This document shows, piece by piece, positions 1 to 7,823 of a stretch of DNA of 51,168 nucleotides. The stretch spans positions 1 through 51,168 of the IMG/VR virus record IMGVR_UViG_3300006999_000001; one strand, written 5' to 3'. The DNA comes from a virus. The number at the start of each line of letters is the position of its first letter. Position 1 is the first letter of the stretch. A model generated the notes under the pieces. It ran no database searches and was not told where the DNA came from. It saw only the letters and a list, made by a program, of their open reading frames with translations. The position numbers and the translations under genes were made by a program.

Positions 1-99
1 GACGGGTCGTCCCTCGTGTTTAAGCGTGAGAACCAGAACGACCCGCGGGCGATGGAAGGGCAGATTCTCTCCCAGGATATGCTCAACTACGCCTCCCCG
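1..99. repeat. Terminal direct repeat, left copy
   Basis: Bases 1-99 are identical to 51070-51168. The repeat lies inside the large terminase reading frame and keeps it in phase, so it is the overlap of a circular or circularly permuted assembly and not a mobile repeat. Unique genome length is 51,069 bp. Headful packaging with terminal redundancy would give this picture, but so would any circular molecule. Confidence 0.95.
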
Positions 100-708
100 G
101 GTGAGGTCCCTGACGAGGGGCTCCGGTTCATCGCCGGCGTCGACGTCGCGGTTGAGGACGACGCCGAAAAGGCGGCCCGCGGGGACTCCGACTGGTGGGC
201 CGTCTCCGTGATCGCCGACCACCCGACCTCCGGGGTCAGCTACCTCGTGGAGCTCGAGCGCAAGCGGGGGATCAGTATGAAGCGGGCCCTCGGCTGGATC
301 AGGACCGTCCTCAACGGCGTCGAACGGACCTGGGGGGAGCCGGTCTCCCGGGTGATCGTTGAGAGTAACCAAGCGCAGCGGTGGCTCGTCCAGGAGGCCC
401 GCGAAGAGGACATCCGGTTCCACCGGAGCTCATCGTCCGGGTCGAAGGAGGAGCGGATTATCTCGATGAGCTCCCGGTTCGAGGCCGGCCGGGTGAAGAT
501 CGTGGACCGCTCCCTCGAGGGCGAGACCGAGCAGAAGGCTGCCCGGGAACGCGCCTCGCAGAAGTGGCAGTCCTTCGCGGATGAGTGGGTGAGCTTCCCG
601 ACCGGGGCTCACGACGACCGGCTGGACTCCGTCGAGATCGCGCTCCGCGGGGTCAGCGGTGAGGAGGTACAGGAGTCCGAGTTCGATATGAGCGACCTGC
701 CGACGTGA
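1..708 (+). CDS. terL: Terminase large subunit, nuclease half (gene continues from 50161)
   Basis: This is the C-terminal part of the DNA packaging motor, which cuts the viral concatemer and pumps DNA into the prohead. The frame is open from base 1 and joins the frame starting at GTG 50161 across the circular junction, giving about 538 residues in all. RNase H-like nuclease signs are the first Asp in AGVDVA (136-141), the Glu of VESNQ (358) and the Asp pair of HDDRLDS (610), the usual acidic triad. The ATPase half is at the other end of the window. A zinc protein gene follows after 7 bases. Confidence 0.93.
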   Translation, partial: DGSSLVFKRENQNDPRAMEGQILSQDMLNYASPGEVPDEGLRFIAGVDVAVEDDAEKAARGDSDWWAVSVIADHPTSGVSYLVELERKRGISMKRALGWIRTVLNGVERTWGEPVSRVIVESNQAQRWLVQEAREEDIRFHRSSSSGSKEERIISMSSRFEAGRVKIVDRSLEGETEQKAARERASQKWQSFADEWVSFPTGAHDDRLDSVEIALRGVSGEEVQESEFDMSDLPT

Positions 709-715
709 CACAACT

Positions 716-1324
716 ATGACTCAAGAGACACCAGAACGCGAGCCCGACGAGGTACTGTTTAGGTGGACCAAACATCCCGACGCCTACCCGGAGCTATCCC
801 ACTGCCCGAGCTGCGGGGAGCCGGTGACCGTCCCGTGGTACGACCCGTTCGCGGGGAAGCCCGCGGACCCGGTGAGGTGTGAGCAGTGCGAGCGGGACCT
901 CCGGCTTCCGACGTACGCCGTGAAGGACCAGCTGTGCATCCTCTGTAAGATACCGCAGGCCGACGCCGACGAGGGGGTCGCCTACCGCCGGCTCGAGACC
1001 GGGGAGCGTATCTGCTCAAACTGCACCGGTGACCTTCGGGCGTTCAAGTACGAGCTCGCGGCTCAACACTTCGTCGCGGAGTACATCTCCGACGATCACC
1101 GGCAGGCCATAATCGCGGCCCTCTCCCGGGTGGCCGATGAGTACGAGGGCGAGTACACGTTCACCTTCAACGCGAACGCGAAGTACGGCCGGATGGAGCC
1201 CGACCCCGACGAGGACCTCACCGTCCAGGACCTGATCGAGGGCGAGGCCGACCCCGAGGACCTCCCGGATGAGGTCCGTCAGGACGTCACCACCGAGACC
1301 GAGGAGGCCGGCGATGAGGAGTAG
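716..1324 (+). CDS. Zinc-binding protein downstream of terL
   Basis: A protein of 202 residues with three or four CxxC pairs in its first half (CPSC, CEQC, CILC, CSNC), which would bind one or two zinc ions, and a very acidic C-terminal tail from about residue 160. It sits between terL and the portal gene, a place where head-assembly accessory proteins are common, so a packaging or morphogenesis role is possible, but I recognise no family. The start ATG is 7 bases after the terL stop. Confidence 0.75.
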   Translation: MTQETPEREPDEVLFRWTKHPDAYPELSHCPSCGEPVTVPWYDPFAGKPADPVRCEQCERDLRLPTYAVKDQLCILCKIPQADADEGVAYRRLETGERICSNCTGDLRAFKYELAAQHFVAEYISDDHRQAIIAALSRVADEYEGEYTFTFNANAKYGRMEPDPDEDLTVQDLIEGEADPEDLPDEVRQDVTTETEEAGDEE

Positions 1325-1344
1325 CGTCGGCCTTCCGAACGGTC

Positions 1345-1359
1345 AGGTATGCGTACAAA
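1345..1359 (+). promoter_or_regulatory. Late-type motif, variant copy
   Basis: AGGTATGCGTACAAA differs by two bases from GGGTATGGGTACAAA found at five other sites in the virion region. It lies 25 bases before ATG 1370 and covers an alternative in-frame ATG at 1349, which favours 1370 as the true start. Confidence 0.5.
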
Positions 1360-1369
1360 AAACTCGGGT

Positions 1370-1570
1370 ATGGGAGCTGGTTCTGACCCGCCCGACGGTG
1401 AGGACGTGGTCCGGGATGAGGGGTACTCCGTCGACACCGAGGAGGGCCCGAAGTACGTTATCTTCGACCCGGAGAACCCGCTCGCCTGGATCATATCTGA
1501 CTGGTTCGGGACCCCGCCGGACGCCGATGAGGATGAGGACGCCGTCGACGGCGAGGGGCCGGCGGAGTGA
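1370..1570 (+). CDS. DUF7331-like small protein
   Basis: A 66-residue acidic protein. The central stretch YVIFDPENPLAWI followed by SD matches what I know of the small haloarchaeal DUF7331 family, which has a conserved D-NP-AWI-SD core and no assigned function. An upstream ATG at 1349 is in frame but lies inside the repeated motif, so 1370 is preferred. It is located between the zinc protein and the portal-MuF gene. Confidence 0.72.
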   Translation: MGAGSDPPDGEDVVRDEGYSVDTEEGPKYVIFDPENPLAWIISDWFGTPPDADEDEDAVDGEGPAE

Positions 1571-1577
1571 CCCGGCC

Positions 1578-1592
1578 GGGTATGGGTACAAA
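1578..1592 (+). promoter_or_regulatory. Late-type motif GGGTATGGGTACAAA
   Basis: Exact copy, 38 bases before the portal start. The extended form CCGGGTATGGGTACAAA is preceded by a GC palindrome (CCCGGCCGGG). Confidence 0.6.
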
Positions 1593-1615
1593 GTTACGCA
1601 CAACGCCTGCCACCT

Positions 1616-4033
1616 ATGAGCTCCGAACCTGAAAGTCCGGTACAGCGGCTCGGGACCGACGCCGACGGTCGGTCGGTCCTGCTCGCGCCGTACAACGAGA
1701 ACCTGGCATCGCAAGCGGTCGGGAAGAGCCTGGCCGATCAGACCGACACCGACCCGGAGACCACGACGCCGGACCCCACCAGCGATGAGGGGAAGGACAA
1801 GCGGGAGGGTGGCCCCATCCGGCGGTTCAACGACGTGTTCACCGACCTGGGGTCAGTCCAGCTCGAGGCCCTGGCCCTGGACGGATACGAGATCGCCCGG
1901 GCGACCGCGAAGTACCGGGACGAGCTTTTCCGTAACGAGTTCCCGCTCCTGGAGCCCCGGTTCGCGGTGAAGTGTGAGACCTGCGGGGCCGAGTACAGCG
2001 AGGAGGTGGAGGCCTGCCTCGAGTGTACGCGGAAGTACCTCATCCAGGAGGGCATCGATGAGAACCCCCCGCGGGACCTGGACGAGATCGACCCGGATCA
2101 CTACCAGGGTCAGACCCGCGGGCCCGACCCGCAGCAGAAGCGGGAGGCCGAGCAGCTCTTCGAGTCGGTGAACAAGGAGGGGCAGTCTCTCCGTGCCCTG
2201 TACAAGCACTGCGAGGACGATCACGCCCGGCTCGGTATCGGGATGCACATCGTCAGGTGGAACTACGCCATCGCCAAGGGCGACTCCTCGGTGTTCGACC
2301 GGGGCGAGATTATCTACCAGGACGTTGAGGAGCTCGTCCGGGCTGACCCAAAGCGGGTGGTCCCGGTGGTCGATGAGAACGGCCGCATCGGGAACTTCTG
2401 GTGGGCCTGCCCGGTTCACCGCCCGCCGAACCCCGAGGCGGTCGTCAGCCAGGAGCCCGGCCGGTGTGGTGAGTGCGGGGCCGAGCTCCAGGAGGTGTAC
2501 TACATCGAAAAGCAGAACGGCTCATCGGCGACCCGGGACCCGGAGAAGTACTACTTCGATCACGAGGTGGTCGACTGGGCCTTCTGGTTCCCGCGCCTCA
2601 ACGGGAAGGACGGCCTCTCGCCGGCTCACCACGTCTGGCTCAAACAGTCCATCCTCCACTGGATGGACGTGTACGGCTCGGCCTTCTACGACCCCTCGAG
2701 CGACCGCTACCCGAACAAGTTTATGGTAGTTCATACCACGAACCCGGACACCTGGGAGCGGAACTTCAAGAAGGCCGAAGAGGACTCGAAGGAGAACCCG
2801 TACAGCCAGCAGATTATGATGAACGAGTACAGCTCGGAAAGTCAGTCGACACCGGAGGTCCAGGTGATCGACCTGATGAACGACGAGCTGCTCGGGCAGG
2901 ATGAGCAGCTGAAAAAGCAGTTCAAGAGCGACATCCGTCAGGCCTGGGACGTTACTGACGTGTTCGACTCGGAGCTCGAGGAAGCCGGCGGGCTCAACAA
3001 CGAGGGGCTGCAGCTCGAGGTGACCGACCGGGGTATCGCCACCCGTCAGCACGACCTGGCGAGCGGGCCCCTGGATGAGCTCACCAAGCTCCTCGGGGTG
3101 ACCGACTACCGGATCACGTTCATCCCGGCCCAGGACGCCTCGGCCGAGGACCAGCAGGCCAAGGTCGACCTGGGTCAGTCCGCGGCCGACGCCGGGCTCG
3201 AAGCCCGGTGGGAGGACGGTGAGGTCGATATCTCCGACGGCGAGTTCGAGGAGAGTTCTGACGACGGCGGGGGCGGCTTCTTCTCGGAGGACGGCGACCG
3301 CGATGAGGCCGGGGGTGATCCGGAGGACCTGCTCGGGGATTTTAGCGAGGGCGAGCTGGCGGACCTCTCCACCAAGCTCGCCGAAGGTCACGAGCATATG
3401 GTGTGGGCCGAGGCCGATCAGAAGGCCGACCCGTTTTGGGAGGACGACGACGTCGTCCCTGACTTCGTGAAGGAGGCCCTCAACCGGGTACTGGATGAGT
3501 TCGACGTTATCTACGACCAGATCGAGGACCTCGGCCCGGGTGACATCGACCAGCTGAAGGAGCTCTTTCGTGAGAACCTGACGCAGCCCGAGGGGTGGTC
3601 TCTCAAGAGCATCCGGGACGACATCCAGGACGCCTTCGACGTCAGCTACGAGAAGGCCGAGACCTGGGCCCGGACCGAGTCCTCGCGGGTGCTCAACAAA
3701 ACCCGGGAGGAAGCGTACAAGGCGCAGACCGATGAGGAGGGAGCGGGCGACAAGGTGTTCAAGTGGACCGGGCCGGGGACCCCCGACGACGGTCACACCA
3801 CCGACGCCTGCGTGTGGATGAAAGAGCAGACCGACCCGGCCTACGGGGGCGAGCCGGTCACCCTCGAGGAGCTCCATCAGCTGGCCCGGGAGGCCGCCGA
3901 CCGGTTCTTCCCGGAGCTCAAGTACAGCGACGACTGGGTGCTTCACCCTCACGAGCGCCACACCTTCGTGGAGTCCTTCAAGGCCGACTTCGGGGCCGAG
4001 CCGTTCCCGGGGACCTTCCAGGAGGCAGCCTGA
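1616..4033 (+). CDS. Portal protein fused to a MuF head-morphogenesis domain
   Basis: At 805 residues this is longer than a normal portal (about 450-550). Residues 1 to about 550 look like a portal that forms the dodecameric DNA channel at one capsid vertex; they contain two zinc-knuckle insertions (CETC/CLEC near residues 120-137, and CPVH/CGEC near 265-287). An Asp/Glu-rich linker (about 535-610) leads to a MuF domain (about 613-790) with the helical ETWARTESSRV stretch and a later GHTTDACVWM and HPHERHT segment. Portal and MuF are usually separate neighbouring genes, so this is a fusion. The next gene starts 3 bases downstream, so the two are probably co-translated. Confidence 0.85.
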   Translation: MSSEPESPVQRLGTDADGRSVLLAPYNENLASQAVGKSLADQTDTDPETTTPDPTSDEGKDKREGGPIRRFNDVFTDLGSVQLEALALDGYEIARATAKYRDELFRNEFPLLEPRFAVKCETCGAEYSEEVEACLECTRKYLIQEGIDENPPRDLDEIDPDHYQGQTRGPDPQQKREAEQLFESVNKEGQSLRALYKHCEDDHARLGIGMHIVRWNYAIAKGDSSVFDRGEIIYQDVEELVRADPKRVVPVVDENGRIGNFWWACPVHRPPNPEAVVSQEPGRCGECGAELQEVYYIEKQNGSSATRDPEKYYFDHEVVDWAFWFPRLNGKDGLSPAHHVWLKQSILHWMDVYGSAFYDPSSDRYPNKFMVVHTTNPDTWERNFKKAEEDSKENPYSQQIMMNEYSSESQSTPEVQVIDLMNDELLGQDEQLKKQFKSDIRQAWDVTDVFDSELEEAGGLNNEGLQLEVTDRGIATRQHDLASGPLDELTKLLGVTDYRITFIPAQDASAEDQQAKVDLGQSAADAGLEARWEDGEVDISDGEFEESSDDGGGGFFSEDGDRDEAGGDPEDLLGDFSEGELADLSTKLAEGHEHMVWAEADQKADPFWEDDDVVPDFVKEALNRVLDEFDVIYDQIEDLGPGDIDQLKELFRENLTQPEGWSLKSIRDDIQDAFDVSYEKAETWARTESSRVLNKTREEAYKAQTDEEGAGDKVFKWTGPGTPDDGHTTDACVWMKEQTDPAYGGEPVTLEELHQLAREAADRFFPELKYSDDWVLHPHERHTFVESFKADFGAEPFPGTFQEAA

Positions 4034-4036
4034 CCT

Positions 4037-6100
4037 ATGACAGTAAGCGAGACCTTTTCGGACTGGTACGACCGGATGAAGAGTGCGATCAGCGAGACCG
4101 TCGGGCCGGGTCAGCAAACGGGCGAGCAGCTCAAGAGTTGCGTCCGGCAGGTGATGGCCCAGGGTCACGACCGCGAGGCGGCCTACGCCATCGCCAACGA
4201 GACCCTCAAGGCCGACCTCGAGAAGAGCGAGCGGGATGAGCTCCTGGAGACCGCCCGGGAGATGAGTAAGTACGACGCGCAGGTCCCCCTGACGTACGGG
4301 AACCTCGTGGAGTACGCCGGCGTCGACGTCAAGGGTGAGGATGAGCTCGAGCTCCCGAAGTCGTGCCGTCGGTGTAACACCGAGACCCGGGTGAAGGGCT
4401 CGTTTATGTGCCCTGACTGCGACCCCGCGGTCAACCCCGAGAAGGACGAGTACGAGCTGGTCGGCTCCGGGGTACAGGAAGCGAAGGGTGAAAGTGAAGA
4501 GGAGACCGAGAAGGCCGAGGAGGGGGCCGCGACCGCTTCGCGGAAGGTGTACCTCACGCCGTCGACGGCGGATGAGGCCCCGGGCGATGCCCAGGTGAAG
4601 AGTGACGACCGCGGGCTGTACTACGAGGAGTCCGTCGACGGCGTCGATCAGAAGGCAGACCCGATGGCCAACGGTCACGACCTGGACCCGGCGACCGGTG
4701 AGGGGACCTGCAAGTCGACCGGGGAGACGATCACCGCCGAGACGATGCAGGACCTCACCGAGGACTGCCCTCACTGCGGGGAGGCCCTCTCCGTGATCGA
4801 CGCGAAGGCCGACACCGAAGAGGGCGAGACCGGGGCCGACCTCTTCCTGGTCCGGCCGGGTGAGGGTGAGGGCGATCAGTACAACGCGGACGTCCTGGGG
4901 GTCGGCGTCGACTTCCCGGAGTCCGGGGTGTACATCGACTGGTATCTCGAGGCGTTCCCGGACCCGCTCGATGAGGGTCACGTCTCCGAGTACGGCTCCC
5001 TCGAGGACTTCACCAAGGCCAGCGGGAACCAGGTGGAGCTCGTTGAGACCGTCCGGGTCCCGGTCGCGCAGAAGCTGGCCGAGAAGGCCGTCCCGGACAA
5101 CGCCGTCCCCATCGACTCGCGGGGCGAGGCTCCTGACGGGGCCAAGGTGATCGAGGGCGACCGGGGCGGGCTGTACTACGTCCCGGAAGGTGACGAGGGC
5201 GGGGGTGACGATCAGGACTTCTCGGACGTCGACGTCGATGAGGACGGCGAGGAGTTCTTCATCTACGAGGACCTCCTCTCTCGGGACGTAACGCTGCCGG
5301 GAACGGAAGAAGAGGCCGGTGGAGCCGGCGAAGGTGACGGCGACCCCGGGGGTGGAGACGGGGAGGAGGCCGGTCCAGAATTCCAGGAAGGCCAGGAGAT
5401 CGAGAGCCCGGACGGTGAGCCCGCAACGGTGGCCGCCTACGACGAGGAGACCGACGTGGTTCTGTACGAGACCGAGTCGGGAGAGGAGCTGATGGCCCCC
5501 GGCGACAGCTTCCGGGAGACCGAGGAGCCCGAGGTGAGCGAACGGGAGGAGCGCCTCTCCGAGCTCACGGGCATCCGGAACGTGAACGTGGACGACCTCT
5601 CGGATGAGCAGGTCGACGCGTTCGAGACGGCCTGGGAGGACTTCGATGAGGCGGTCGGCGTTCCCGATCAGGCCGTGTTCAACCTGACCACCGAGCCCCC
5701 GGACGACGTCGGGATGGGGGCCGGGGCGAGTTACACCCTCTCCTCGAGGCGGCTGTACCTCAACCCGGACGGCCTGGACCCCGAGTCCAAGAAGGAGGAC
5801 TTCGAGGAGGGGTACATCGCTACCGAGACGGTGGAGGGGTCGATGTTCCACGAGCTGGCTCACGCCAAGCACTTCTCCGACGCCCTCGGCGGGGACGGCC
5901 CCGGGATGAGCGAGCTCCGGGAGGCCGAGCTCACCGATGAGCAGAAGGAGATCGCGGAGGAGGAGGTGAGCTGGTACGCGAGCACCTCACCGACCGAGTT
6001 GGTCGTGGAGGTGAGCTCCGGGCTGTACGAGGGTCAGGAGTACAGCGATGAGGTGCTCGAGATGTACGAGGAACTTGGCGGTCACGAGGTGAACGCATAA
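4037..6100 (+). CDS. Large acidic protein with HELAH zinc-protease signature, possible virion effector
   Basis: 687 residues. The N-terminus (1-60) has helices typical of virion accessory proteins; CRRC/CPDC near residues 112-130 and CPHC near 247 suggest zinc knuckles. Two copies of a motif ending in RGLYYEE and RGGLYYVP sit near residues 176-200 and 352-384. The C-terminal third contains MFHELAHAKHF near residue 605, an HExxH zinc-metallopeptidase active site. It sits directly behind the portal-MuF gene, where MuF-linked phages often encode effector or toxin domains carried in the capsid. Processing of capsid proteins or action in the infected cell are both possible; neither is shown. It overlaps the next gene as TAATG. 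Confidence 0.7.
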   Translation: MTVSETFSDWYDRMKSAISETVGPGQQTGEQLKSCVRQVMAQGHDREAAYAIANETLKADLEKSERDELLETAREMSKYDAQVPLTYGNLVEYAGVDVKGEDELELPKSCRRCNTETRVKGSFMCPDCDPAVNPEKDEYELVGSGVQEAKGESEEETEKAEEGAATASRKVYLTPSTADEAPGDAQVKSDDRGLYYEESVDGVDQKADPMANGHDLDPATGEGTCKSTGETITAETMQDLTEDCPHCGEALSVIDAKADTEEGETGADLFLVRPGEGEGDQYNADVLGVGVDFPESGVYIDWYLEAFPDPLDEGHVSEYGSLEDFTKASGNQVELVETVRVPVAQKLAEKAVPDNAVPIDSRGEAPDGAKVIEGDRGGLYYVPEGDEGGGDDQDFSDVDVDEDGEEFFIYEDLLSRDVTLPGTEEEAGGAGEGDGDPGGGDGEEAGPEFQEGQEIESPDGEPATVAAYDEETDVVLYETESGEELMAPGDSFRETEEPEVSEREERLSELTGIRNVNVDDLSDEQVDAFETAWEDFDEAVGVPDQAVFNLTTEPPDDVGMGAGASYTLSSRRLYLNPDGLDPESKKEDFEEGYIATETVEGSMFHELAHAKHFSDALGGDGPGMSELREAELTDEQKEIAEEEVSWYASTSPTELVVEVSSGLYEGQEYSDEVLEMYEELGGHEVNA
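5145..5186 (+). repeat. 42-nt direct repeat, copy 1 (RGGLYYVP motif)
   Basis: Identical to 6299-6340 in the following gene and in the same reading frame, encoding KVIEGDRGGLYYVP here and EVIEGDRGGLYYVP there. The identity at wobble positions points to recent duplication or gene conversion. Confidence 0.9.
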
Positions 6101-6921
6101 TGGTAGATATGGACCGCGTTGATGAGCTTCCGACGGAGTACAGGGTCGCAGCGAAGAACACCGTAACGTCGGTCGACCGGGTCCGGCTGGCGGGCAAGAA
6201 CATCCAGGAGGCCGCGGGTGAGGGTGAGGCCGAGCAGAAGGCCGTCCCCGACAACGCGGTGAACATCGACTCCCGGGATGAGGCCCCGGAGGACGCCGAG
6301 GTGATCGAGGGCGACCGGGGCGGGCTGTACTACGTCCCGGCCGACGGCGAAGAGGGCGAGGACGATGAGGGCGGTGAGGTGACGACCGAGGAGGTCGGGG
6401 AGACCGCGGCCGCGGTCACCGAGGAGTTTATGGAGAAGGATATGGCCCCGAAGCCGGAGACGCCGGCGGACCTCAACAACGGCTTCTGCAACGCGGTCGC
6501 CGAGGCTATCTTCGAAGAGGCCGGCGGGCCCGAGGGGATGGAGATTCGTGAGGCCCACACGATGGGGGGCCGCCACCAGTGGGTCTCTTACGAGGGTCAG
6601 CACTTCGACGCCGAAGCGACCGAGGGCGTCGACAGTTACGAGGACCTCCCGGTGTGGGACCGGTTCGGGTCTCCGGGTGACGCCGAGGTCGTGAAGGAGG
6701 GCGGTGACGATCAGGAGGAAGAGACCGTGGAGGTCGCCGGCGAAGAGGTGGCCGTCGGTCAGGACGTCACCGTGAGCATCGAGGGCTCCGGGAGCGTCAG
6801 CGGGACGGTGGACGATATCGTGGACGTGAACGGGACCCCCTGGCTGATGGTGGAGGGGGAAGATTCGGGCCGGATCAACCAGTACTCCTCCGAGGACATC
6901 GAGTCCGTCGACGCGGAGTGA
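6100..6921 (+). CDS. Acidic protein with papain-like Cys/His segment and RGGLYYVP motif
   Basis: 273 residues. Residues 48-80 repeat the AVPDNAV-IDSR and VIEGDRGGLYYVP motif of the preceding protein. Around residues 125-185, NNGFCNAVAEAI followed by GGRHQWVSYEGQHFDAE and then GV-SYEDLPVWDRF gives a Cys, His, Asp order compatible with a papain-fold cysteine peptidase or amidase; this is an inference from residue order. The C-terminal 70 residues resemble a small beta barrel (VTVSIEGSGSVSGTVDDI). It is coupled to the upstream gene by TAATG. With its neighbour it could form a pair of capsid-carried enzymes. Confidence 0.62.
   Translation: MVDMDRVDELPTEYRVAAKNTVTSVDRVRLAGKNIQEAAGEGEAEQKAVPDNAVNIDSRDEAPEDAEVIEGDRGGLYYVPADGEEGEDDEGGEVTTEEVGETAAAVTEEFMEKDMAPKPETPADLNNGFCNAVAEAIFEEAGGPEGMEIREAHTMGGRHQWVSYEGQHFDAEATEGVDSYEDLPVWDRFGSPGDAEVVKEGGDDQEEETVEVAGEEVAVGQDVTVSIEGSGSVSGTVDDIVDVNGTPWLMVEGEDSGRINQYSSEDIESVDAE
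6299..6340 (+). repeat. 42-nt direct repeat, copy 2
   Basis: Second copy of the sequence at 5145-5186, inside the next gene in the same frame. Confidence 0.9.
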
Positions 6922-7092
6922 GGTGCTGGCCCTGACCGGTCAGCTGCGGAGACTTACTTCACGGGTACACTCTCGCCGATTACTATACTTATCTGCTTAT
7001 CTGACACTATGGTAAACCGTCCGACCTGACCGGTCAGGGGGACGGGCTCACCGCGACATATCAACCGTATGCTGCTATAAAGAGTCGGCGGG
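6922..7092. other. Intergenic region with paired palindromes
   Basis: Between the rightward effector-like genes and the leftward island. A 13-base word CCTGACCGGTCAG (containing a perfect 12-base palindrome) occurs at 6931-6943 and 7025-7037 and flanks an AT-rich stretch with a tandem CTTATCTG repeat (6988-7003). On the minus strand a GCCGACTCTTTATAG run just after the leftward operon could terminate transcription. No gene was seen. Confidence 0.6.
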
Positions 7093-7209
7093 TCAGTCCT
7101 CGAGCGGGTCGTACCCGCAGTCCGGACAGCGGTGACCGGTCTCATCGAGCTCCTCGCCGGTGGGCTGATACCCACACTCCGGGCAGGAGCTCGGCTGGTC
7201 CTGGCTCAT
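7093..7209 (-). CDS. 38-residue double zinc-knuckle microprotein
   Basis: A short frame with two identical-type knuckles, CPECGY and CPDCGY, spaced for one zinc ion. It begins ATG at 7209, overlapping the stop of the upstream leftward gene as ATGA, which supports its reality despite its size. It is the last gene of the leftward island. Rubredoxin-like or rpoP-like knuckles of this kind often bind nucleic acid or protein; the role here is unknown. Confidence 0.75.
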   Translation of the reverse strand: MSQDQPSSCPECGYQPTGEELDETGHRCPDCGYDPLED

Positions 7210-7550
7210 CGGCTGACGGTCTCCTTCACCTCACCGCAGCCCTCGCAGCGGTTCTCCCACTCGGCGGGGCCGACCTGCACCTGGTTGATCGCGGTCCCGC
7301 AGTCGTCGCAGAACCCGTCAAGTTGAGCTCGCTCGTCAGCGGTCAGGTCGTCAGGGTCCCAGTCCACTACGAGGCCGTCCTCCCACATCGCCTGCAGGAC
7401 GACCGGGGTGTACTTCCGGCCGTCACCGTACGGCTCCAGCCCGACGCCCTCGCGGGCCGGGCGGAAGTCATAGGGGCGGGAGTTCCCGTAGCGGTCGATG
7501 GTCGTTGCGCGAACGAAGCCCATTGAGAGTCGGTCGATTTGAGTTGCCAT
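7206..7550 (-). CDS. Zinc-ribbon protein, third gene of the leftward island
   Basis: 114 residues. The C-terminal 40 residues hold CDDC and CEGC, a zinc ribbon; the N-terminal part (YGNSRPYDFRPAREGVGL) matches nothing I know. Its start is preceded by the leader GGAGGTAACAGGCTATG and by a leftward promoter at 7594-7620. The following gene overlaps its stop by ATGA. Confidence 0.8.
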   Translation of the reverse strand: MATQIDRLSMGFVRATTIDRYGNSRPYDFRPAREGVGLEPYGDGRKYTPVVLQAMWEDGLVVDWDPDDLTADERAQLDGFCDDCGTAINQVQVGPAEWENRCEGCGEVKETVSR

Positions 7551-7593
7551 AGCCTGTTACCTCCGTGTACACTTCAACGATGGACAGCCGTCA

Positions 7594-7620
7594 CCTTAAC
7601 CGTTGTCCTTCGTGAACAAC
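7594..7620 (-). promoter_or_regulatory. Accessory operator-promoter, leftward copy 1
   Basis: On the minus strand it reads GTTGTTCACGAAGGACAAC followed by GGTTAAGG. GTTGT and ACAAC arms form a dyad just upstream of the TATA-like box. It drives the 7550-7093 pair. Confidence 0.75.
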
Positions 7621-7636
7621 CGCAAAAAGAGCCGCC
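7621..7636 (-). terminator. GC/T-run terminator
   Basis: Minus strand GGCGGCTCTTTTTGCG lies just after the stop of the gene ending at 7644 and directly before the next promoter, the same terminator-promoter arrangement as at 30.6, 35.3 and 42.5 kb. Confidence 0.6.
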
Positions 7637-7643
7637 GGGTCAG

Positions 7644-7823
7644 CTACCGCCGGTCGCCTATCGCCCGCAGGTTGTTCTCCCGGGTCCCGAGGATGCTCAT
7701 ACACTCCGGGCAGTGGGCTACCTGGACGCGCTTCCCGTCCTCCTGACCGAAGCCGTACTCCGGCATCGACGGCCCGTCCGAGTCGGGCCCGCTGGTCCAG
7801 CCGCAGTCGCACTCGTAGCTCAT
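7644..7823 (-). CDS. 59-residue zinc protein
   Basis: A small protein beginning MSYECDCGWTSGPDSDG and ending with an HCPECMSIL segment, so two Cys pairs (CDC, CPEC) that could hold one zinc. It starts by ATGA overlap with the DUF6891-like gene and ends at a T-run terminator, so it is the distal gene of a two-gene leftward operon. Function unknown. Confidence 0.75.
   Translation of the reverse strand: MSYECDCGWTSGPDSDGPSMPEYGFGQEDGKRVQVAHCPECMSILGTRENNLRAIGDRR

Noticed and set aside
1-99. Terminal repeat as a virion end repeat (DTR)
   Set aside because: It sits inside terL and keeps its frame, so an assembly overlap of a circular or permuted molecule is simpler.
2522-5872. Very long leftward open frame of over 1,100 codons
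   Set aside because: It lies opposite the portal and effector genes; long antisense frames are expected in GC-rich DNA with strong codon bias, and it has no promoter or ribosome site.
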